A stretch of DNA of 64,000 bases from Candidatus Poribacteria bacterium (GTDB lineage Bacteria > Poribacteria > WGA-4E > WGA-3G): NCBI GenBank assembly GCA_022822085.1, contig JAJECK010000085.1:1-64000 (forward strand), written 5' to 3'. The notes beneath the pieces were generated by a model that searched no databases, was not told where the DNA came from, and was given only the letters and a program-made list of their open reading frames with translations. Shown here piece by piece: positions 26,477-34,050 of this stretch (its first letter is position 1; each line of letters opens with the position of its first letter). Both the position numbers and the translations under genes were made by a program.

Positions 26477-27265
26477 TCATTTTTTTTCGAAGGTTTGCGT
26501 GGTACCGAATGCTATACGTCGCAATGGTGCGCCACCCCGAATATCATGTGTGATGGTGGCATCTGACTCATAGTCATGAGTTTCGGCACCACGGGTTATA
26601 TTGACAACAAGTGTGTAACTCTCAAATCCTGCATATCCTTGTGGTGGTAGTTCCTCTATGGGGTACGGTTTTTTGTCAAAATCATGAACACCCGTTCCGA
26701 ACACTTGAAGGTAATACTCAAGCTGGTGCTGCCGATTTACAAGACGCCCCACTTCACCCTCAGGCAGTGGGTTATATGCGTATGCATAGTAATCTGCGTA
26801 AATCAACTGAGAACTCGGACGATAATAATGACGTGAAATTTCTGAATAACAGTATACACTGGTGTCGGGTTCTTGCCGCCAATCTGTTGCCGGTTCATAG
26901 ACTGTCAAATAGAAAGAAGCTGTATCTTTGATCAGACCGTCCGCCGACCATGCCTCAATCTCTATTTCATACCTTATCCCCCTTAAACTTCCAGCGAGTG
27001 TATCGGTTGGACAATATACGGATTTTGTAAGCGTGCCGTCACCAGAACTATAGACAGGGACTCCATCTACAAACCAACTCACTGTGAAATGTGGTTCTGA
27101 TGTCTCCACAGTAAACACGTCGTATGTCCAACCTCCATAAATATATGTATTGGAATTTGATGGAGATTCCACAATTTCAAAATCAGCGTTCCCACTATTA
27201 ACAAAACTTATGAATGTAACCGCAGTGAGGATCACTGCGGTTAGGATAAACTTGTACCTAAACAT
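26477..27265 (-). CDS. Secreted protein of unknown function
   Basis: 262 residues with a ribosome site 'aaggaga' and a signal peptide ('MFRYKFILTAVILTAVTFISFVNSGNA'). The mature part looks all-beta with an Ig-like segment ('SWFVDGVPVYSSGDGTLTKSVYCP') and a Tyr-rich middle ('YYRPSSQLIYADYYAYAYN'). It ends '..FGTTQTFEKK'. I recognise no family. It is upstream of, and co-directional with, the TolB-like pair, separated from it by the 23-bp palindrome. Confidence 0.7.
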   Translation of the reverse strand: MFRYKFILTAVILTAVTFISFVNSGNADFEIVESPSNSNTYIYGGWTYDVFTVETSEPHFTVSWFVDGVPVYSSGDGTLTKSVYCPTDTLAGSLRGIRYEIEIEAWSADGLIKDTASFYLTVYEPATDWRQEPDTSVYCYSEISRHYYRPSSQLIYADYYAYAYNPLPEGEVGRLVNRQHQLEYYLQVFGTGVHDFDKKPYPIEELPPQGYAGFESYTLVVNITRGAETHDYESDATITHDIRGGAPLRRIAFGTTQTFEKK

Positions 27266-27729
27266 GATATTCTCCTTCTATTTATCAAATTATAGGTTAT
27301 TCAAGACTTACGCAACTTGCACAAAAAAACAGGCAAATTTGCATAAAAAGTCGTTGTTTCAGCACATTTAACCTTCTAATTCCCCTTATCAAGGGGAATG
27401 CGTCCGTCCTGATATTCAATTCTTCAAGTTCAGGGCAGATGATGCAGATGATCGTGTTAACTTAGTCTCTTTTCCTTTCAACGTTTTAGTCCGCTATGCC
27501 CAAAAAACCTTAATAATAGTATAACAAATAAACATCATTGTTAAGTTAATTGAAAATATAGAAGTTAATAAATATTTATACCTTAAAATGATGTATTGAT
27601 AGATTATACTACATAATACGTTTGTATGTCAAATAAAATTATCAGGGTTATTTAGTTTTAATATTTTCTGCTGTATTTCACTACTAATGTTAATTGATTA
27701 GAGATGATTTCGCTTGTGAATACCACATG

Positions 27730-27796
27730 GTAGTAGGCACGGTTCGTGTGCTGCCTACACGGGATCGGGTTACGGCACACGGAGTGTGCCTACTAC
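27730..27796. repeat. Palindrome 'GTAGTAGGCAC...GTGCCTACTAC'
   Basis: 11-bp perfect outer arms and GC-rich interior arms ('GCACGGTTCGTGTGC' and 'GGCACACGGAGTGTGCC') form a cruciform-like structure. No second copy is seen in the window. Confidence 0.75.
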
Positions 27797-27968
27797 TATA
27801 CAACATCACTACGACTCAAAAGTTAACTTTTAGTAAAACTGATCTACTGCCAATTCATAGAACTAAATAACCCTATAAAATTACAAAAAATGTGGAATTC
27901 CGTATTTTTGTAATTTGCGAAAATAATTGGGCAAAATAATGAAGTCAGGACTTATGCATTCCCCTTGA

Positions 27969-28084
27969 ATGAAGATTAATAAAATTAATCGGTCCTTTGG
28001 CGAGGTTAGGATACCTCGCCAGCGATGGAGTACTTCTGCCTCGTACGGATAGAAAAGGACCGAATTAATAAAATTAATCTTCAT
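27969..28084. mobile_element. MITE-like palindromic element, copy 2
   Basis: Compact 116-bp form: 'ATGAAGATTAATAAAATTAA' at the left and 'TTAATAAAATTAATCTTCAT' at the right, with inner arms CGGTCCTTT / AAAGGACCG and a core 'GGCGAGGTTAGG.TACCTCGCCAGCGA'. This probably shows the element without the insert found in copy 1. Confidence 0.8.
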
Positions 28085-28274
28085 TTAGTTTGTGCATATT
28101 AGTCCGCAAACGGAAAGTTTGCTCTACAATAGCTCACCAATAACGAAATGTTCTCTATTAAAAATAGTGTCTGTGTGTCTAAAATCTTATAGGTAGCAAC
28201 TTGGATTATATTTATGTTATAATTGTCTCATAGACTTTCTAAATAAACCGTTTAGATATAAGCGAGTGGGAATT

Positions 28275-28988
28275 ATGGACAATTGTTGCCACGAAAAAAC
28301 AGATGAACTCACAGAACTCCGTGAGAAACAATCCAAAACGTTGTGGATTGTTCTTGCAATCAACGGTGTCATGTTCTGTTTAGAAATGGTTGTTGGCATA
28401 CTGGCGGGTTCAGTTGCTTTGCAGGCTGATTCACTTGATATGATGAGCGATACTTTGGTCTACGGATTCAGTCTATACGCAATTGGTAAAAGCAACCGTT
28501 GGCTTGCAGGATCTGCCCTGCTTAAAGGCAGTATTATGGCAATCTTTGGTGTAGGTGTGTTGATCCAAAGCTGCTATAAGTTTCTCGCAGAGGGTGTTCC
28601 TGAATCTAACTTGATGTTTGCCATGAGTTTAATCGCTTTGGCTGCCAATCTGAGTTGTCTGGTCCTGTTGTCAAAACACAAAGCAGATGATATAAATATG
28701 CGTTCTACGTGGATATGCTCACGCAATGACATTATAGCAAACTCAAGTGTATTCGTAGCTGCCGCACTCGTCGCATTTACACATTCTAATTTGCCTGATG
28801 TGATTGTCGGTTTGTTGATTACAAGTATCTTTCTTAAGTCTGCAGTATCTATTTTGAGAGATTCTGTGAGGGAGTTGAAACAACCTGATACCCAAACGGG
28901 TCAAGTGTCCGTTATCAAGTTTGAACCTATGGAAGAACTGTGTAGTGCGGGAATATGTCTTGCGAAAGCATGCCAATGTGAAGTATGA
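28275..28988 (+). CDS. Cation diffusion facilitator-type metal transporter, Cys-rich ends
   Basis: The start is the ATG at 28275 (a GTG at 28266 is less likely). The 237 residues have about six TMs. CDF metal-site regions are visible: 'LQADSLDMMSDTLVYG' in TM2 and 'SRNDIIANSSVFVAA' in TM5. The usual cytoplasmic C-terminal domain is missing and replaced by a short tail with five Cys ('CSAGICLAKACQC'), while the N-terminus has 'NCCHE'. It probably exports a soft or transition metal from the cytoplasm. Two HMA-domain lipoprotein genes lie 1.5 kb away, suggesting a metal-handling neighbourhood. Confidence 0.82.
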   Translation: MDNCCHEKTDELTELREKQSKTLWIVLAINGVMFCLEMVVGILAGSVALQADSLDMMSDTLVYGFSLYAIGKSNRWLAGSALLKGSIMAIFGVGVLIQSCYKFLAEGVPESNLMFAMSLIALAANLSCLVLLSKHKADDINMRSTWICSRNDIIANSSVFVAAALVAFTHSNLPDVIVGLLITSIFLKSAVSILRDSVRELKQPDTQTGQVSVIKFEPMEELCSAGICLAKACQCEV

Positions 28989-29010
28989 TGGATTCATTAA
29001 GGTATTGAAA

Positions 29011-30222
29011 CTAATCAGAAACCAGTCCTAAACCAGTAGATATTGCCTTATCCCAATCTGCTGTAAATTCCCACCAATTTGTCATCGTCATATTCTCGGA
29101 CTTTATGCCGTTGTTATATCCTGGCATATTCTGCATCCAGTAGATATACCACTTGGACTCTATCAACTGCTGAATCTTATCATGGTCTTTATCGGGAAAT
29201 GCATACTCAAGTTTTCCATAAGTATCAACATTGACAAGTGTTTTCTTCCCACTATTATCTGGTGTCCAATCTTCAATATCACTTTCAACTAAAGTCATAG
29301 TTTCTGTATAGTCATAATGTTCTGTGGTGTTCGGTGGCATGTGTGTCCAACCTGCGCGCCCCGTGATGAAGTTACCTTCTTCGTCTTGTCCAACAAATTT
29401 TTTCCAAAATAGATCTGTATTGTCAAATTGTAAGTGATTTGCATGACTCAATATCGCTTCAAGCTGATGTCCATGATTGTGTACTGCTTCAGCGTGACTT
29501 CTTCTGAAGTTCTGACCGTATACTGTATAAGTTGATTTGTAGATCGGCAAGTCAGTATTGTCTCGGTTACTGTTTGATATATCTCCTGTCAACGGACTTG
29601 ACATATTCGATTCCCACCAGTTTCTGAAATCTTCAGGTTTATGGATATTGGGATCATAACACGGGAAATCTGAATTTACACCACCCATCCAAATCCATAT
29701 CTCTTTAACACCTAAATCGTTGACATAATGCTCCATATTGAATCGTTCAAAGATTTTATGGTAGTCAGGCGAATAGAGCGGAGTTCCGTCCTTTAAATGT
29801 GAACTGATTTGACCTTTTGGAGTCTGTTCATAAACGGTAATATATTCCACAACACGATAACCAATTGAAGGAACAGCCTTTGAGTTTTTATATCCTCTGA
29901 ATCTGGTCCCCTCCTCAAGCATAAACTTCACCCTTTTATCAAAAAGATCTATTCTGGATTTAAGGTCTTCTAATGTTATTTCACCTAAATCCCAAAAGTC
30001 TGGTGCTTTTGAGACATCCAGATTAACTCCATCTGCAGTCGGTAAAAATCTCATAATCACAACAGGTATTTCATTGAGATGATCTGGTGCGGGTGTTGCT
30101 AAATACGGATCAATCTTCTCAAAAACCGGTGGTATATCTTTTGCAATTACTTGCTTAGATTGCGTTAACATAACGATGAACACAACTCCTAATATAAGGA
30201 CTTTCATTTTATATATAGACAT
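29011..30222 (-). CDS. Secreted protein of unknown function, His/Trp-rich
   Basis: The start at 30222 gives a signal peptide ('KMKVLILGVVFIVMLTQSKQVIA'). The mature protein (~380 aa) contains 'GVKEIWIWMGGVNSDFPCYD', then 'RRSHAEAVHNHGHQLEAILSHAN' with a dense His cluster, and 'WTHMPPNTTEHYDY'. The clustered His, Asp and Glu could bind metal, but no known catalytic signature is recognised. It ends close to, and converges with, the CDF transporter (22 bp gap). Confidence 0.68.
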   Translation of the reverse strand: MSIYKMKVLILGVVFIVMLTQSKQVIAKDIPPVFEKIDPYLATPAPDHLNEIPVVIMRFLPTADGVNLDVSKAPDFWDLGEITLEDLKSRIDLFDKRVKFMLEEGTRFRGYKNSKAVPSIGYRVVEYITVYEQTPKGQISSHLKDGTPLYSPDYHKIFERFNMEHYVNDLGVKEIWIWMGGVNSDFPCYDPNIHKPEDFRNWWESNMSSPLTGDISNSNRDNTDLPIYKSTYTVYGQNFRRSHAEAVHNHGHQLEAILSHANHLQFDNTDLFWKKFVGQDEEGNFITGRAGWTHMPPNTTEHYDYTETMTLVESDIEDWTPDNSGKKTLVNVDTYGKLEYAFPDKDHDKIQQLIESKWYIYWMQNMPGYNNGIKSENMTMTNWWEFTADWDKAISTGLGLVSD

Positions 30223-30467
30223 AATATAGTGATGTATGTAAATAAATAGATACTTCATCTGTAGGGGTGATCTCCGAATCTCGACTTAACTCAATGATAG
30301 TCGGGAATCGGAGTTCCCTCGGACAATTTCCTAACGGACAATTAATACTGAAATCTACTAAAAATGAAACCCCATGGCTTTTAGGCACATGAGGATATAA
30401 TAATTATGGATTTGACCCCAAATTATTGAAATAGATTGAGTTATATTATATCTGTTTGCAACTCTGA

Positions 30468-30803
30468 CTATTCATCGACAGCAGCAATAACTGAAGCAGT
30501 AAACCGCGGTTTTCCGTTCATTTCTTCAATTGCAGCAACTGCGTCAGTAAGATCAGTAGTCTTAACTTTACCTTTCTCAACCTTCACAACGGCTTTTTCA
30601 TCTGCCTGTGAAACACTGACAACTTCCGTGACACCTGTAACTTTCGCAAGTGCAGACTGCACTTTGGAAACACAGTTACCTCAAGCCAGACCTGTTACTG
30701 CTAAACTGATTTCTTCAACAACAACGTCTGCGTTTTTCTGCTGATTCGCACAACCGAGAGCAACAAGCATCATAACTACGATTAAAAGAGATTTCTTCAA
30801 CAT
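30468..30803 (-). CDS. HMA-domain lipoprotein with in-frame UGA (putative selenoprotein)
   Basis: Translation through the TGA at 30681-30683 gives 111 residues. A lipoprotein-type signal ('MLKKSLLIVVMMLVALGC') is followed by a single heavy-metal-associated ferredoxin-like domain: 'VTGLAUGNCVSKVQSALAKV', then 'VKVEKGKVKTTDLTDAVAAI'. The TGA is exactly the first Cys of the HMA CxxC metal site; the second Cys (44) is kept. The domain is intact on both sides, with ribosome site 'aaggaa' before the ATG at 30803. A SECIS-like hairpin follows at +17 to +33. The ORF track sees only the 3' part. An upstream paralog has the same design. Confidence 0.85.
30648..30664 (-). promoter_or_regulatory. SECIS-like hairpin of HMA lipoprotein A
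   Basis: RNA AAGUGCA-GUC-UGCACUU: a perfect 7-bp stem with loop GUC. The loop G is 24 nt after the UGA, inside the usual bacterial SECIS window (about 16-37 nt), with G and U first in the loop as SelB requires. Confidence 0.82.
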
Positions 30804-30823
30804 TTTTATAATTTCCTTATAGG

Positions 30824-30874
30824 AAGATAGATTATAAGCAAAATAAGGCTACTTATCAGATTATAATCTATCTT
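30824..30874 (-). repeat. Hairpin upstream of HMA lipoprotein A
   Basis: The arms AAGATAGATTATAA and TTATAATCTATCTT pair perfectly, with a nested ATAAG-GCTA-CTTAT stem in the 23-nt loop. It lies between the two selenoprotein-like genes, 21 bp before the second start. It could be a leader element, attenuator or terminator of the upstream gene. Confidence 0.75.
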
Positions 30875-30961
30875 TACGAAGTCCACTTAATCATCTAATG
30901 ACAATCAAGTAAATGTAAAATATATCAGGTAAAGAACGAGAAGAATCGTCCTTACTGGTCA

Positions 30962-31333
30962 TTAATTGGCAAGAGAAGCTGTAAAACGAGCATCTGCATC
31001 ATCAATTGTTTTGATGAGGGTATCGTTTGTAACTTTGCCCTTTGGCACTTTAACAACGACCAATTTTGTTTCTCTGGAAACACTGATAACCTCTACACCC
31101 GTGACCTTACTTAGTGCAGACCGCACTATGGCGGGACACGAGCCTCATGTCATGCCCTCCACCTGAAAAGTCACTTCCTGATACATGGGTTTTTCTGCTG
31201 TTTTTTCTATCGGTTTTTCACCAGCTGCCATATCGGTTTCTTCAGCCATTTCTGCTTCTTTGCCAATCATGGCACACCCTGTCAGGAGTGCAAAGGTAAC
31301 GAGCGTAATCAGCGCAAATTTCGCGATATACAT
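30962..31333 (-). CDS. HMA-domain lipoprotein with in-frame UGA, paralog (putative selenoprotein)
   Basis: An ideal ribosome site 'aaaggaggt' precedes the ATG at 31333. The signal has lipobox 'LLTGC', then a Glu/Lys-rich linker, then an HMA domain reading through TGA (31145-31147) as 'FQVEGMTUGSCPAIVRSALS'. The family motif is GMTCxxC, so Sec replaces the first metal-binding Cys at residue 63. The frame continues with 'KVPKGKVTNDTLIKTIDDAD' to TAA, 123 residues in all. It is probably a membrane-anchored metal (for example Hg, Cu or Cd) or selenium-dependent redox binder outside the inner membrane. It likely shares a transcript with the following paralog. Confidence 0.86.
31112..31128 (-). promoter_or_regulatory. 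SECIS-like hairpin of HMA lipoprotein B
   Basis: RNA UAGUGCG-GUC-UGCACUA: six Watson-Crick pairs plus a G-U closing pair, loop GUC with G at +24 after UGA. Relative to hairpin A, the outer A-U pair is changed to U-A on both sides, a compensatory change. Confidence 0.84.
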
Positions 31334-31364
31334 CGTTATACCTCCTTTGTTTTTTACAGTACAC

Positions 31365-31394
31365 AATTTATCATATTTTGATATATGTTGTCAA
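31365..31394 (-). promoter_or_regulatory. Sigma70-like promoter for the HMA pair
   Basis: Perfect TTGACA (31394-31389), an 18-bp spacer, then TAAATT (31370-31365), about 30 bp upstream of the HMA lipoprotein B start. Confidence 0.5.
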
Positions 31395-31470
31395 GGTATT
31401 TTTTGATAAGGTCAGGGCTATTTAGTTTTAACGTGAGTTTGATAATTCGACACATAAGTCTGCGTCCGTT

Positions 31471-31541
31471 GGGTTGCGGAACGAAACCCAGTATCTTTAC
31501 TCACTTGAGAGCACCACATGTTGGGTTTCGTTCCTCAACCC
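31471..31541. repeat. Palindrome 'GGGTTGCGGAACGAAACCCA...'
   Basis: A 20-bp left arm pairs with 'TGGGTTTCGTTCCTCAACCC' with one mismatch around a 31-nt loop. It follows 'CGTGAGTTTGATAA' and 'CGTCCGTTGGGTT', shared with the repeat at 24011. Confidence 0.75.
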
Positions 31542-31593
31542 CATAGGTGTCAATTTAAGGAATTTGATTTTGAGTCCATTTCTCCAGTCACTA

Positions 31594-31707
31594 ATGAAGA
31601 TTAAAAAATAATTTCGGTAATGTGGCGAGGTTAGGAAACCTCGCCAGCAGGAGTTCAGCTGCCCTCGTCCAGTAGGAAAAGGACCCAATTAATAAGTTAA
31701 TCTTCAT
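31594..31707. mobile_element. MITE-like palindromic element, copy 3
   Basis: 114 bp, left 'ATGAAGATTAAAAAATAATT', right 'CAATTAATAAGTTAATCTTCAT', core 'GGCGAGGTTAGGAAACCTCG'. It is more diverged than copies 1 and 2. Confidence 0.75.
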
Positions 31708-31811
31708 ACAGGACTAAGAGAGGTGATTGGGACCTGCTGCTATAAACATTGCGCCCGGACGTGACTGAAGAGCTTTAACATATTTCCGAATATGCATCAT
31801 GGAAAATCACC

Positions 31812-31842
31812 GTTTTAATTATTTAATCCTCATAAAGTTTGT
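31812..31842. repeat. MITE right-end fragment
   Basis: 'TTTAATTATTTAATCCTCATAAAGTTTGTAC' resembles the right end of copy 1 ('...TTAATCTTCATAAAGTTTGTGC') but lacks an obvious left partner. Confidence 0.5.
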
Positions 31843-32059
31843 ACTATAAGTGTGTGCAAGGAATTACGGTTTCCACTATATAGTAGAATCTACAATTAAT
31901 GGAATACTTCTGTACCGCAAACATCTTGTTTGCGTCTCAATGGCACAAACTATAAGTTTATGGGACAACTTCTATTGTCCGTTATGTTTCCAAAACAGGT
32001 TTATCAAAGTGTCCCAATAATTTCAAAGTTTACTATAATGCTAATCTTCTACACCTGAA

Positions 32060-32857
32060 TCATTTCATAATTTGACTTAAGGATAGAATGGAATTTTCAA
32101 TTGATTTTTTAGTGGAATGCTCTCTATGAGCATCAAGGAAGGGAAAGACTTTTTGAAGACGTAAAAGTTGTTTTTGTAGGGCTGCAGCTTTTTCAAATTG
32201 CAATAAAGCAGATGCAGCATTACGTTTCTCCACTAAATTCTCTTGAACTTTCATATAGTTCCCATCAAGTAAATGGATGATATTCATTATCATTTCACTA
32301 TAGAGTTTACGAGTGATGAGTGCAGCACAAGGGGCAAAACATCGCTTCATATCGTATTGAAGACATGCACGGTAACCTTCCTGTGGCGTGATGATCCCTT
32401 GACAAGTGCGAACCATAAAGATACGTTGTAACACATCTATTGCTTCGTCTGTCCATCTGCAGCTGGAAAGTGGGCCGAAGTATTTTGCATTATCGTTATA
32501 TTTTTCTGATACTCTTTCAAGGAGTGGAAAATCCTCTGCTACATTGATACGAATGTAACATGTTTGCCTACCGTATTTTAATGCAGAATTATAGGAGGGT
32601 TGATGTTCTTTGATGAGACGCGATTCAAGGAAAAGTGCTTCCTGTTCCGATTGGCATATCTGATATTCTACTGACGCTGTCCATCTAATTAACCGTTTGA
32701 TTTTAGAACGTCGTTTTTTGATATTATGTACATAAGAACGCACCCGTTTCCGCAAACATTTCGCCTTACCTATGTACAGGATTTTACCTGATGCACCATA
32801 GAAAAAGTAGACACCCGGATCCGTTGGGATGTCTTGGACCATATCTTTCGTTAGCAT
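32060..32857 (-). CDS. Cho/UvrC-like GIY-YIG nuclease
   Basis: 265 residues: N-terminal GIY-YIG domain ('DPGVYFFYGASGKILYIGKAKCLRKRV', ~13-40) with the expected Arg and Glu positions ('QEALFLESRLIKEHQPSYN'), then a Cys-bearing middle ('CLQYDMKRCFAPC'), then a UVR-type helix pair ('EKRNAASALLQFEKAAALQKQL'). It lacks the RNase H-like and HhH parts of full UvrC (~600 aa), so it matches the E. coli Cho layout: incision on the 3' side of lesions. The UVR motif suggests UvrB contact. It could also be a truncated uvrC, but the neat end after the UVR helices argues for a Cho-like enzyme. Confidence 0.8.
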   Translation of the reverse strand: MLTKDMVQDIPTDPGVYFFYGASGKILYIGKAKCLRKRVRSYVHNIKKRRSKIKRLIRWTASVEYQICQSEQEALFLESRLIKEHQPSYNSALKYGRQTCYIRINVAEDFPLLERVSEKYNDNAKYFGPLSSCRWTDEAIDVLQRIFMVRTCQGIITPQEGYRACLQYDMKRCFAPCAALITRKLYSEMIMNIIHLLDGNYMKVQENLVEKRNAASALLQFEKAAALQKQLLRLQKVFPFLDAHREHSTKKSIENSILSLSQIMK

Positions 32858-33192
32858 ATTTGTGTATTACGTGCGATAACTGTTGAAACAGTGAAGGTTT
32901 GCTGAAAACTGTGAAATTATTCAGTTTGACTCTGACTAAAATATCTGCTAAATTGTTGTAACTAATTATTGCAAAATAGGTGTGTTGAATTGTTAATTAA
33001 AAACATTACTATTTTTCTGAACTAAACACGCTACAACACCTTTGACAGTGTAGTTAATTCGCTATCAAAAGCACTTTTAAATGACTACGTATTTTTTCTA
33101 TATTTGGTTACAAAATAGTTGATTTTTTTGATTTTTTCATTTTGTCTTGAAATATAGTAGAATTGTTATATTTTGTGGAAGGATAGAATTTT
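32858..33192. other. Divergent intergenic region
   Basis: 335 bp of AT-rich DNA between the Cho-like gene and the PhyH operon. No gene or repeat is recognised; promoters for both directions are expected, but no clear -35/-10 pair stands out. Confidence 0.4.
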
Positions 33193-34047
33193 ATGCAAAG
33201 ATGGGAACCGACCGCAGAGCAAAAAGAACAATACAAAAAAGATGGATACTTTATCCTACACAAGGTCCTATCAAAGGACACTACAGCCGAACTTCGTGGA
33301 GTAATCCGAAATGTGATTATGTTACCTGAACCTGGTGAGTATGTTGACATCGACCCGATGGATCCGATGGTAGATTCTCCACAAGGAAGAATTGCGCGTT
33401 ACCGAAAACTTGCTAACTTTTGCGTTCAATCCCCACTGATCTGGCACAACATTTATGCGGGAGAAAAATTACTCAACATAGCACGTTATTTTCTGGGGGA
33501 CGACATAATTATGAAATACAACAGTTGTTTTCTAAAACCTGCCCATACTGGTAGTGCGACACCTTGGCATCAAGACAATGGTCTATGGCGGGATGGTGAA
33601 ACTGAACCGTTTAATTTTTGGATACCACTCGAACCTGCAACCAAAGAAAATGGATGCATGCAGTTTATCCCTGGTAGTCACAAAACTGAGATAATTGAAC
33701 ATGTCCGTTATCCTGACAGTATACACGGTGAACTTCCCCGTGAGGATGTGAAGAAGATGCTGGAAAAAAATAGTGTACACCATATCGAATTGGATGCGGG
33801 AGATGCCGTCTTTTGGCACAGCAGTATATGGCACTATAGTCCACCGAATAAGAGTGACAAAAGTCGTATCGCAGTTGCAGGTGTATGGACAAATCCTAAA
33901 ATAATTGAACGCAGTAGACATTATTGGCAGAACTTACGTTGGGTGATGAAAAATGGTAAAGTTTGCACACAATTCCCTCCTGAATCTGTCAAATTAGAGA
34001 ACGGAAATACCGATCCTACAAAACCCTTTCGAATTGCTAAGGAATAA
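33193..34047 (+). CDS. Phytanoyl-CoA dioxygenase (PhyH) family protein
   Basis: The 284-aa Fe(II)/2-oxoglutarate oxygenase starts at an ATG after 'ggaagg'. Metal triad H126-x-D128 ('TPWHQDNG') with a distal His in 'SSIWHYSPPNKSDKSR' (H214), and R225 as likely 2-oxoglutarate ligand. 'NGCMQFIPGSHK' is the family core. It belongs to a different subgroup from the protein at 12236 (longer, HQD instead of HPD). It lies 3 bp before a sulfatase and in the same operon as a redoxin, so it may act on a sulfated or marine small molecule; that is inference. Confidence 0.87.
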   Translation: MQRWEPTAEQKEQYKKDGYFILHKVLSKDTTAELRGVIRNVIMLPEPGEYVDIDPMDPMVDSPQGRIARYRKLANFCVQSPLIWHNIYAGEKLLNIARYFLGDDIIMKYNSCFLKPAHTGSATPWHQDNGLWRDGETEPFNFWIPLEPATKENGCMQFIPGSHKTEIIEHVRYPDSIHGELPREDVKKMLEKNSVHHIELDAGDAVFWHSSIWHYSPPNKSDKSRIAVAGVWTNPKIIERSRHYWQNLRWVMKNGKVCTQFPPESVKLENGNTDPTKPFRIAKE

Positions 34048-34050
34048 TTG

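Larger units (their letters stand above)
27266..28274. other. 1-kb repeat-rich intergenic region
   Basis: No convincing gene. It holds a 'TTCCCCTTATCAAGGGGAA' hairpin (~27380), 'AGGGTTATTTAGTTTTAA' (shared with ~31412), a 67-bp palindrome at 27730, a MITE-like copy at 27969, and the sequences 'AAGACTTACGCAA' and 'AGGACTTATGCA', which look like insertion-sequence end fragments. It appears to be a sink for small repeats. A TATAAT near 28214 may serve the following gene. Confidence 0.6.
31395..32059. other. Repeat-rich intergenic region, no gene seen
   Basis: Contains a half copy of the CGTGAGTTTGATAA repeat, a 71-bp palindrome, a MITE-like copy, a MITE end fragment and a diverged CGTCCGGACGGGAC repeat. 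Short ORFs here fall inside the repeats and show no protein-like signal. Confidence 0.55.

Noticed and set aside
27266-28274. tRNA or other RNA gene in the 1-kb gap
   Set aside because: The strong hairpins are simple palindromes; no cloverleaf or T-loop consensus was found.
31497-31688. 63-aa minus ORF
   Set aside because: It lies inside palindromic and MITE-like repeats and has no protein-like composition or ribosome site.
32060-32857. Truncated UvrC pseudogene
   Set aside because: The protein ends neatly after a UVR motif and matches the independent Cho-like layout, so an intact short nuclease is more likely.
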